From: an uncultured Clostridium sp.
GTDB taxonomy: Bacteria > Bacillota > Clostridia > TANB77 > CAG-508
DNA length: 13,116 bases
NCBI GenBank assembly: GCA_902492105.1
Contig: CABUKD010000043.1
Span: 1-13,116 of the forward strand
Reading direction: 5' to 3'
Shown here piece by piece: positions 7,172 through 12,299 of the stretch; within the stretch, counting starts at the first letter, position 1; every line of letters begins with the position of its first letter. Under the pieces are notes generated by a model. That model was not told where the DNA came from. It worked only from the letters and a program-made list of their open reading frames with translations, and made no database searches. The translations under genes were made by a program, and so were the position numbers.

Positions 7172-7261
7172 TTGAGTTCTTTCGATTTAATTTGGCGATT
7201 AATCGTTTTGTTATTACTTAGTAATAATAAAAATGATGAAAACCAAAATTCTCAGGATTAG
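7172..7261 (+). CDS. 29-residue hydrophobic peptide, candidate type I toxin
   Basis: The peptide starts MSSFDLIWRLIVLLLL and ends with a polar tail rich in Asn, Lys, Asp and Gln. This is one short hydrophobic segment (about 4-16) plus a charged tail, the usual build of type I toxin peptides that attack the membrane. It does not match the Fst/Ldr consensus I know. AAAGGAGGTGA (7156-7166) is an almost complete match to the 16S anti-Shine-Dalgarno, 8 nt before the TTG start. An in-frame GTG at 7163 overlaps that site and is less likely. The mRNA's first bases (TCCTTT, 7131-7136) can pair with AAAGGA of the ribosome site, as expected of a toxin kept silent. A convergent antisense RNA (7309-7380) matches its start region and terminator loop. 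Confidence 0.7.
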   Translation: MSSFDLIWRLIVLLLLSNNKNDENQNSQD

Positions 7262-7273
7262 TACAAACTAATC

Positions 7274-7305
7274 AAAGGCAGTCTGGTCAACTGCCTTTAT
7301 TTTTG
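7274..7305 (+). terminator. terminator of the peptide mRNA
   Basis: AAAGGCAGT (7274-7282) pairs with ACTGCCTTT (7290-7298), followed by ATTTTT. TGGTCAA (7284-7290) is in the loop and recurs in the loop of the opposing terminator. Confidence 0.9.
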
Positions 7306-7308
7306 CAC

Positions 7309-7380
7309 AAAAAAAAAGAGATATGTGGTCAACATATCTCGTGAACATTTGAGTTCTTCGATAATTCTCTTGCTTAAGCT
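7309..7380 (-). ncRNA. candidate antisense antitoxin RNA
   Basis: A minus-strand promoter (7415-7387) predicts a start near 7380. The RNA ends at a terminator: GAGATATG (7318-7325) and CATATCTC (7333-7340) form the stem, and nine T follow on the minus strand. The RNA of about 72 nt has no coding frame with a ribosome site. Its segment 7362-7341 is complementary, apart from two single-base gaps, to 7163-7186 of the peptide mRNA, covering the end of the ribosome site and the TTG start. Its terminator loop UUGACCA is the exact complement of UGGUCAA in the mRNA terminator loop and contains a YUNR U-turn motif (UUGA). This arrangement would seed pairing at the loops and then block translation. Confidence 0.75.
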
Positions 7381-7415
7381 AAATATAGTATACTATATTT
7401 TTTATTATATGTCAA
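7381..7415 (-). promoter_or_regulatory. antisense RNA promoter with perfect palindrome
   Basis: On the minus strand TTGACA (7415-7410), a 17-bp spacer and TATACT (7392-7387). The -10 is the centre of a perfect 20-bp palindrome, AAATATAGTA/TACTATATTT (7381-7400). Confidence 0.8.
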
Positions 7416-7501
7416 ATGTTTTTCAAAAATTCATTTTAATTCAAATTTTTAAAATTTTTCGCATACATTTTAATAAATTATATATTATTTATGTCAATTT
7501 G

Positions 7502-7530
7502 TTGCAAAAGATGGAAAAATATGATACAAT
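7502..7530 (+). promoter_or_regulatory. promoter for the membrane protein gene
   Basis: TTGCAA (7502-7507), a 17-bp spacer and TACAAT (7525-7530) preceded by TGA as an extended -10. The leader then contains ATGGCT/AGCCAT (7543-7557) followed by TTTTAT, a small stem that could act as a weak attenuator. Confidence 0.75.
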
Positions 7531-7617
7531 CAAAATAGTTTCATGGCTTTTAGCCATTTTATATAAAATAAGTTTCATCACGAACCGTATTGGAAAAAAC
7601 AACAAGGAGGTATCTTT

Positions 7618-8247
7618 ATGAGTGAGAAATTTAGAAATGGTTGGCGGAAGGTAAAGGACGGAGTAAGTCTTGGAATAGTTTTTATTCCTATCGTACTCTT
7701 AGGTGTTGCTCTTGCAACTGTTATGTTTCTTATTGTAGCAGTAATAAAGGGTGCCGTTATAAGTGTATGTTGGAATATCGCTATGACTACAATGTTCGGC
7801 TTTTCCAAGGTAACAATGTTCCAGGCATTTGTACTGGCTTTTACAATTGGTTGTCTTAGAGCTAATTACTTTGGCAGTGCAAAATCGGAATATGAAGACC
7901 TTAAGGGAAAGCTCTTTGAAAAAAGCAAGAAAGAAAAAATGGCAAAGGTTGTGTCGGTACTGCTCGTCATAATATTTGAAATTATTTCAATTCTTATAAC
8001 AGTTGGAATTACAATGTATTCTTGGAATAACATTCTTCCACAGCTGTTAAATGTTGAGTTAGTTCAGATTAACTTTTGGCAGGCTTTAGGATTTGCTTAT
8101 TTGTTCAACTTACTTTTTGGGGTTTCAAAATCTGATGACAAAAAGTCCAAAGAAGATAAGAACAGCGATAGCAAAGATGTACTGTCCGAAGTTAAAGATG
8201 ACATAGTAGCTGAAGAGATAACCGAAACTGAAGATTCTATTGACTAA
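7618..8247 (+). CDS. membrane protein with two copies of a W-N...FWQA..LFG module
   Basis: This 209-residue protein has about four hydrophobic helices: 19-50, 66-86, 104-128 and 142-164. The C-terminal tail from about 170 is highly charged and acidic. Two segments resemble each other: 'CWNIAMTTMFGFSKVTMFQAFVL' ending 'NYFGSAKS', and 'SWNNILPQLLN' continuing with 'INFWQALGFAYLFNLLFGVSKS'. This is similar to the 'LWNWL.P.LFGLP.ITFWQALGLL.LS..LFG' motif of small membrane proteins in other phyla. The function is unknown. A perfect AAGGAGG precedes the ATG by 7 nt and it has its own promoter. Its base and codon use is richer in C and G than its neighbours, suggesting a separate origin. A strong terminator follows. 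Confidence 0.8.
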   Translation: MSEKFRNGWRKVKDGVSLGIVFIPIVLLGVALATVMFLIVAVIKGAVISVCWNIAMTTMFGFSKVTMFQAFVLAFTIGCLRANYFGSAKSEYEDLKGKLFEKSKKEKMAKVVSVLLVIIFEIISILITVGITMYSWNNILPQLLNVELVQINFWQALGFAYLFNLLFGVSKSDDKKSKEDKNSDSKDVLSEVKDDIVAEEITETEDSID

Positions 8248-8257
8248 CCGCTAATCG

Positions 8258-8300
8258 ATGTGGTGTGGGTTTATTTAAAGTCCACACCGCATTTTCATTA
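8258..8300 (+). terminator. terminator of the membrane protein gene
   Basis: Positions 8258-8269 pair with 8281-8292 over 12 base pairs (core GGTGTGG/CCACACC), followed by TTTCATTATT. It lies between the convergent membrane protein and relaxase genes. Confidence 0.85.
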
Positions 8301-8304
8301 TTAA

Positions 8305-9552
8305 CTATATTTCTAAATCCCATTCTTTTTCTCTTTCTTCATTTTCAATTTGTTTTACTGGATCAATAAAAGTATGAGTTTCTTCTTGAAAATCTTTAAT
8401 TAATTCTTTTGATTCTCCAATACCAAATTTATGACAAACCCAAACTATAAATTTTTCGACGGTTTCATAGAATTTATCGATGATTTTAAGTAAATGATTA
8501 TTTTCTTTTTCTAATGACTTAATTTTATTTTTATATTTATATTCAATGTCAAATTCTTTATCTTGAAATTCTTGTTCTAATTCAGCTTTTCTATTATTAT
8601 ATTCAAAATCAAGAATATTGCTTTTTATTTTATATTCATTTTCCAAGTCCCTAACTTTATTATTTAATTTCTCATTATCTGCAATTATTGAATCTCTTTC
8701 TTTTTGGTATTTTTCTGCCTCATCAACCATTTTAGATTGTTTCGATAATTCTTTGTGCAAAGAAAGATTATCTTTATACAATTCTTTAATTAACTCATCT
8801 TTAGGTTTTATAATTTCTTCTAATATTTTCTCGTCTCTTTTTCGAGAGAATTTACTAATATCATTTATATCTGGAATTTCTGGTAATTCTAATTTAATTT
8901 CATTTAAAACCTTTTTAGTATTTTCATAGTTTGTAATCTTTTTATATTCTTCAATAGTATAATGTTTTCTATCAGTATCTTCTACAAACATACCTCTTTC
9001 TAAATCAAAACCTTTTGATTTTACATGATTAAAATAAGCAGCTTGTAATTTTCTATAACTATCTCGACCTTTCCAAAAATCTCTTGCACAAATCTTATCA
9101 ATGTTTTTTCCTTCTTTATCTTTTGTATGAACAACAGGAACAAACATTAAGTGCATGTGTGGTGCTCCTTCATCTAAATGTACTACTGCTGATATTATAT
9201 TTTTTTCTCCAAGATTTTTATAATTACAGATAAATTTATAACATTCATCAAAATATCTTTTTGTTTCTTCTTCTCCAATTCTATCAAAAAATGCTTGGTC
9301 AGATGTAAATATCATTTGGCACATTATTATACTATTACTACGAAGATGACCTTGTAAATCATTCTCTTTCATATATTTATCAAATTCTTTTGTGTATGAT
9401 AGTTCGTTTTTCTTAATATAATAATTCAAATGTGTTCTTGTTGGATCAATATCTTTATTAGTATGATTTTTTGCTTTTCTATCATTGTGAGTTCCTTTTC
9501 CATTTATTTCTGCTCGTGTTAACTTTTCATTTCTTACAATAGCATAACTCAT
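8305..9552 (-). CDS. mobV: MobV-family relaxase (Pre/Mob)
   Basis: The 415-residue protein would nick oriT and lead the single strand during mobilization. It has 'MSYAIVRNEK', His22 in 'THNDR' (the position of the catalytic His22 of pMV158 MobM), 'N.DIDP.RTHLNY' (about 31-44) and the metal-binding 'VVHLDEGAPHMHLMFVP' with His125, Asp127, Glu128, His132 and His134. Residues about 240-360 form a long coiled coil for dimerisation or membrane contact. I set the start at ATG 9552, since this places His22 correctly and gives AGGAGG an 11-nt spacer. The GTG at 9564 overlaps the ribosome site. Upstream lies the candidate oriT; MobV proteins commonly repress their own promoter there. No coupling protein or secretion genes are present. 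Confidence 0.95.
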   Translation of the reverse strand: MSYAIVRNEKLTRAEINGKGTHNDRKAKNHTNKDIDPTRTHLNYYIKKNELSYTKEFDKYMKENDLQGHLRSNSIIMCQMIFTSDQAFFDRIGEEETKRYFDECYKFICNYKNLGEKNIISAVVHLDEGAPHMHLMFVPVVHTKDKEGKNIDKICARDFWKGRDSYRKLQAAYFNHVKSKGFDLERGMFVEDTDRKHYTIEEYKKITNYENTKKVLNEIKLELPEIPDINDISKFSRKRDEKILEEIIKPKDELIKELYKDNLSLHKELSKQSKMVDEAEKYQKERDSIIADNEKLNNKVRDLENEYKIKSNILDFEYNNRKAELEQEFQDKEFDIEYKYKNKIKSLEKENNHLLKIIDKFYETVEKFIVWVCHKFGIGESKELIKDFQEETHTFIDPVKQIENEEREKEWDLEI

Positions 9553-9601
9553 ATCTCCATGCACCTCCTTCTTTGCTCGAGATATTGTTTCAAATGTCTA
9601 A

Positions 9602-9654
9602 CACACTAGACAAACAAGTTTGTCCGTGTGGCAGGGTTTACGGAAACCCCACAC
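9602..9654 (+). other. candidate oriT with two mutually exclusive hairpins
   Basis: CACAC plus GACAAAC (9602-9615) pairs with GTTTGTC plus GTGTG (9618-9630). The same GTGTGG (9626-9631) can instead pair with CCACAC (9649-9654) around a second stem GGTTT/AAACC. The block lies 50 bp upstream of the relaxase start. A hairpin followed by a GTGTG-type sequence is the layout of MobV origins such as pMV158, whose nick falls after GTGTG. Position and layout are seen; the nick site is inferred. Confidence 0.55.
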
Positions 9655-9655
9655 C

Positions 9656-10373
9656 CCAAAACCTAAAATTGCTTAACTGCATTTTTAGGTTTTTTCATAA
9701 AAATTTGCTTATCGCAATTTTTATGAATGTGAGTAAAAAAATGAATTTTTTACTCACAACAAAAAAGCACTTATGCTTTTTTGTATTCACTTTGGCAACT
9801 ACCAAGAAGAAACCAGAGGGAGAGAGCGGAGTAGAATTAGGTGTAATAATCCCATTGTTACAAATAGAATTATTACACCTATATATGCTGAAACCGTCGG
9901 TCGTTCGCCTCGTTTCATAGGTAGTCTAGTAAGTAGCATTTGCTACTATAATTGCTGATACTATTAAAGTATCTTGTTCATACTTGCCCAAACTTTTTAC
10001 AATTACATATCCATTTCAAGTTTTGCCACCGAATACTCTTTTATTACTACGGAATTTTGATAAAATTCCGTAGTAACAAGGTTAAGCTTCCTTAATTCGT
10101 GCAGTTGCGAAGCAACTTGCACATAATGAAGCTTTTCTTATTATTGTGAGTCTATGTTCTAAAATCTCACTCACGCACTTTGTATAATTAGACTGCTTAT
10201 ACAAATACGAATGAACTTTATAGCATCGGCTCATTACACCAAACACTTTTAAAGAGGTGTTGCATTTCTCTTTTGCACGACAAAAAAGCCCGTTTGTAGA
10301 TTTTTATTCTACAAACGGACTTTATCGATAATATTCTTATTTAATTTGCTCTCACAATCGCTTTGTAGCGATT
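9656..10373. repeat. gene-free tract densely packed with stem-loops
   Basis: No convincing gene covers 9565-10655. Instead there is a series of perfect or near-perfect inverted repeats: 9659-9692, 9696-9725, 9729-9757 (12 bp), 9761-9782, 9839-9880 (12 bp), 9890-9916, 9933-9946, 9957-9973, 10044-10076 (15 bp), 10084-10134 (two-part), 10179-10205, 10237-10256, 10285-10323 and 10356-10373. Several have A-run/T-run ends and could terminate transcription both ways. The stems differ in sequence, so this is not a repeat family. Possible roles are single-strand origin or leading-region structure for transfer, or one large structured RNA. Confidence 0.75.
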
Positions 10374-10396
10374 TAAAATTAGGAAGAGTATAATTT
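10278..10396 (-). ncRNA. candidate minus-strand small RNA
   Basis: A minus-strand promoter at 10430-10403 predicts a start near 10396. The stretch contains AGCGATT/AATCGCT (10356-10373), and ends in a strong minus-strand terminator whose stem CCGTTTGTAG/CTACAAACGG (10290-10318) is followed by TTTTTTG. No reading frame with a ribosome site is present. It may be a regulatory RNA or simply a terminated leader. Confidence 0.4.
10285..10323 (-). terminator. strong minus-strand terminator
   Basis: A 10-bp perfect stem plus four outer pairs, followed on the minus strand by six T (10287-10282). On the plus strand the tail is not T-rich, so the direction is leftward. Confidence 0.7.
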
Positions 10397-10402
10397 TATA
10401 TA

Positions 10403-10430
10403 TCTATAATATAATTTCCTTAAAATGCAA
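10403..10430 (-). promoter_or_regulatory. candidate leftward promoter
   Basis: On the minus strand TTGCAT (10430-10425), a 16-bp spacer and TATAGA (10408-10403). Only a non-coding stretch and a terminator follow. Confidence 0.4.
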
Positions 10431-10480
10431 AATTTGATTTTAAAATATCAATAATAAATTAGACTGTTACTTCTATCAAA

Positions 10481-10501
10481 AGTTCTAACACAGTTCTAAC
10501 A
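10481..10501 (+). repeat. candidate integrase arm sites, right end
   Basis: AGTTCTAACA at 10481-10490 and 10492-10501, an 11-bp period, in the same orientation as the pair at 3849-3870. The flanking bases are also alike (CAAA before, CAAAATT-like stretch after). The pair lies about 155 bp from the tRNA-Leu fragment. Confidence 0.6.
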
Positions 10502-10540
10502 CCAAATTCAAAATTTTAGAAAAGAATATTTTTATTTGTA

Positions 10541-10570
10541 TTGCATATTTATCAATGCTTGTGTTATAAT
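10541..10570 (+). promoter_or_regulatory. promoter reading into the tRNA fragment
   Basis: TTGCAT (10541-10546), an 18-bp spacer and a perfect TATAAT (10565-10570) with TG one base upstream as an extended -10. The transcript would run through the 10593-10644 repeats and the tRNA 3' half to the terminator at 10714-10758. Confidence 0.65.
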
Positions 10571-10592
10571 TCTCTTACAAACAAGCGAACTT

Positions 10593-10645
10593 AAGAGGTT
10601 AATAACTATTGCTAAAAGAGGTTATCTAATGGTAAAAGATGAGGT
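10593..10645 (+). repeat. imperfect short tandem repeats next to the attachment site
   Basis: AAGAGGTTA occurs at 10593-10601 and 10616-10624, and a diverged third copy (AAGATGAGGT) at 10636-10645. GCTAAAAGAGG and GGTAAAAGATGAGG also match. The spacing of 20-23 bp, two helical turns, would suit binding of a recombination protein to one DNA face. Confidence 0.4.
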
Positions 10646-10655
10646 GCGTTAAATT

Positions 10656-10713
10656 CTTAAAATCCTGCGGGACTTATCCTCCCGTGCCGGTTCGATTCCG
10701 GCCATCTGCACCA
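10656..10713 (+). tRNA. 3' half of tRNA-Leu(UAA), attachment-site remnant
   Basis: The anticodon loop CTTAAAA (10656-10662) is followed by the 3' anticodon strand TCCTG, a long variable arm (CGGG 10668-10671 with CCCG 10681-10684), a perfect T-arm (GCCGG, TTCGATT, CCGGC at 10686-10702), the acceptor strand CATCTGC, discriminator A and encoded CCA (10711-10713). Long variable arm, A73 and UAA mean tRNA-Leu. The sequence before the loop does not pair: a matching 5' half would need CAGGA and GCAGATG. Loss of identity precisely at the anticodon loop is typical of tyrosine-integrase crossover in a tRNA gene. It should not give a working tRNA. Confidence 0.85.
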
Positions 10714-10758
10714 TAGATTTATCAATACTTTTAGAGTTTTTGATAAGTCTATTTTTTT
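10714..10758 (+). terminator. terminator of the tRNA-Leu gene
   Basis: TAGATTTATCAA (10714-10725) pairs along all 12 bases (one G-T) with TTGATAAGTCTA (10740-10751), followed by seven T. As the native end of the tRNA gene it marks the right side as chromosome. Confidence 0.85.
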
Positions 10759-10776
10759 ATTTAAAAAGATGGCTCA

Positions 10777-10793
10777 GTATACAATTTGTATAC
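10777..10793. repeat. palindrome GTATAC-N5-GTATAC
   Basis: Two GTATAC copies (10777-10782, 10788-10793) around AATTT form a symmetric site that could bind a dimeric regulator. No gene clearly depends on it. Confidence 0.35.
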
Positions 10794-10827
10794 AAAAATA
10801 ATCTAATTTTCATTGAAATAAAATGAT

Positions 10828-10911
10828 AAAAGGAGAAAATCAATGTTTCAGATTTTCCCCTTTATTAATGACTTACATAGCAAAATGCTATGGACACTAA
10901 TGTTTTATTAA
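10828..10911 (+). other. stem-loop hiding a ribosome site, possible 22-residue peptide
   Basis: GAAAATC (10835-10841) pairs with GATTTTC (10851-10857); beyond one mismatch five more pairs follow (AAAGG with CCTTT). AAAGGAG in the 5' arm sits 7 nt before an ATG in the loop (10843), opening a frame MFQIFPFINDLHSKMLWTLM to 10911. The frame is short and may be chance. A second stem CATAGC/GCTATG lies inside it (10876-10892). Confidence 0.25.
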
Positions 10912-11030
10912 TTGAATAATAAACTATTCTATGGCAGAAAGTCAAGCAAAATTCAGAATTTTATTCATTTTTTAGTGGTCTTAACCTATATAAACTTTTA
11001 AGTTGTTGTTGATGTTGGCAACTACATAAA

Positions 11031-11071
11031 TAAAAAAAGCTCACATCTGTACTTTGACGAGTAGATGTGAG
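11031..11071 (-). terminator. minus-strand terminator without an obvious gene
   Basis: CTCACATCT (11040-11048) pairs with AGATGTGAG (11063-11071). On the minus strand it is followed by GC and seven T (11038-11032). No minus-strand gene lies upstream; 11072-11330 holds only ACCACA/TGTGGT (11091-11104) and AT-rich DNA, so 10760-11330 contains no supported gene. Confidence 0.6.
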
Positions 11072-11334
11072 TTTAACTCTATTCGGCAAAACCACATTTG
11101 TGGTTTCTCCATTTCCTATATTTATTATGATCTATTTATAAGTAAAAAGTCAAGAAATATGATAAAGTTTTATAAAAAGTGAACCTGATCCATATAGCTC
11201 AGGACTAGTCGCAGATGTTATAACAAGAGAACATAAAAATTATCCCTTTCATTTAAATTTTATTTGTCAATTTTCTATGTCATTAGTAAACATTTTTGAT
11301 TTTTCGTAATATCCTATATAAGGAGGGAAAAATT

Positions 11335-12062
11335 ATGAATGATATAAATCCAATTATGCACACCATAAAACCAGGTGATACTTTATATAATTTAGCAATG
11401 CAGTATGGAACGACGGTACAAAATATAATAGACACAAACTTAGCTTTAGAACCATATAACTTAAGAGTTGGGCAACGAATTTATATTTATCCAGATTATA
11501 ATCAAAATAATGACTATTGGGTAAGTAGAAATGAAGTTAGATTATTAGAGCAAATGAATTTAGTATGGGAACAACATATATTATGTGGACACGAATGCTT
11601 TTAATTAGTATTGCAGAAAATTTAAAAGATTTAGAAGCAACGCAAACGCGATTACTAAGAAATCCAAAAGACATAGCAGATGTGTTTAGACCATATTATG
11701 GAAATAGCGTCTCAAATGAAATTCAAAGATTACTAACAGAACATTTAGTCATTGGAAAAGATTTAATAGTAGCATTAAAAAACAAAAATCAAGAACAAGC
11801 AAATATATTAAGTACAAGATGGTATCAAAATGCAGATAGAATGGCAGAAGCATTTAGCAGTATAAATTCATTTTATCCTAGAGAAGAAGTGCGTAGAATG
11901 TTGTATGAGCATCTAAGGCTTACGACAGAAGAAGTAAATGCTAGATTAAAAGGAGACTATGTAGCAGATATAAATGCTTATGGTATGGTTCAAAAAGAAA
12001 TCTTAAAAATGTCTAGTTTTTTTGTAAATGGAATTGTAAAGCAATTTCCAAACTTATTTTAA
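11335..12062 (+). pseudogene. LysM-domain protein gene broken by a 2-nt frameshift
   Basis: Frame 1 starts at ATG 11335, 7 nt after AGGAGGG, and encodes a LysM domain (about residues 7-53: 'HTIKPGDTLYNLAMQYGTTVQNIIDTN', 'LRVGQRIYIYP') that binds peptidoglycan or chitin-like glycans. It continues to 'LVWEQHI' and then stops at 11604. The next frame continues with 'MWTRMLLISIAENLKDLEATQTRLLRNPKDIADVFRPYYGN' to 12062. To my recollection, in relatives these are one protein with an unbroken 'WEQH.MWTRM.IISIAENL' and a LysM head. Removing one AT from ATATAT (11576-11581) restores that reading. It may be a mutation, a rare slippage or a sequencing error. The C-terminal domain, seen in clostridial spore or cell-surface proteins, has no proven activity known to me. 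Confidence 0.8.
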
Positions 12063-12150
12063 GTTAGGGCTAATATTTATAAAAATAAGTAAAATATATA
12101 ATCATTACCAAATAACTATAAAATAATATTAAATATGAAAAGTTTCTAAT

Positions 12151-12188
12151 ATCTGCTAAATTATATTGTATTTTAGCAGATTTTTTAT
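12151..12188 (+). terminator. terminator after the LysM gene
   Basis: ATCTGCTAAA (12151-12160) pairs perfectly with TTTAGCAGAT (12172-12181), followed by TTTTTATT. Confidence 0.9.
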
Positions 12189-12219
12189 TATAATAAACTT
12201 CTCCTTTTTGAAGGAAATC

Positions 12220-12249
12220 TTGAAAATATATTTTAAGTAACAATAATAA
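12220..12249 (+). promoter_or_regulatory. candidate promoter of the nucleosidase gene
   Basis: TTGAAA (12220-12225), an 18-bp spacer and TAATAA (12244-12249), directly after the preceding terminator and 50 bp before the start codon. Confidence 0.4.
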
Positions 12250-12299
12250 AAAAAGAAATACTTATTATAAAAATTAATTTAGAAAGGATTTTTTTGCAT

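Larger units (their letters stand above)
7163..7362 (+). repeat. direct repeat pair linking peptide start and antisense RNA
   Basis: GTGAACAT and TTGAGTTCTT occur at 7163-7170/7172-7181 and again at 7341-7348/7349-7358, both followed by CGAT. The second copy lacks one C and one T, so it cannot code for the peptide. It serves as the antisense target-recognition segment. Confidence 0.85.
3846..10662. mobile_element. integrative and mobilizable element (approximate limits)
   Basis: The segment holds a tyrosine integrase, an excisionase, an HTH regulator and a MobV relaxase with an oriT-like region. No self-transfer (type IV secretion) genes are visible, so it would need a helper element to move between cells. 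Paired AGTTCTAACA repeats occur near both ends. The right limit is set at the anticodon loop of the tRNA-Leu 3' fragment. The left limit is only the position of the arm repeats beyond the integrase stop; no matching tRNA copy is visible there. The element could therefore reach further left, or be nested in another one. Genes and repeats are seen; the limits are inferred. Confidence 0.55.

Noticed and set aside
7325..7621. A 98-codon plus-strand frame
   Set aside because: It crosses the antisense RNA, its terminator and the promoter of the next gene, has no ribosome site, and encodes AT-driven Ile/Phe/Lys/Asn.
9573..9958. Two overlapping plus-strand reading frames (115 and 61 residues)
   Set aside because: They run through successive perfect hairpins, have no ribosome site, and show poly-Lys/Phe stretches set by A/T runs. 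The structure explains the sequence better than coding.
9602..10373. CRISPR array
   Set aside because: The stems are all different in sequence and there is no constant repeat with regular spacers; no cas genes are present.
10616..10713. A complete but odd tRNA gene
   Set aside because: AGATG before the fragment could pair with CATCT, but D-arm and the 5' anticodon strand are missing, so only a half tRNA is supported.
9792..11026. TTGGCAACTAC found near 9792 and near 11016
   Set aside because: An 11-base match without similar flanks is expected by chance in a 13-kb AT-rich window.
11178..11300. Open stretch reading like coding DNA (Pro-Asp-Pro-Tyr-Ser-Ser-Gly-Leu-Val-Ala-Asp)
   Set aside because: It has more protein-like composition than its surroundings and may be a gene remnant. 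There is no start, no ribosome site and no family that I can name, so it is not listed as a gene.
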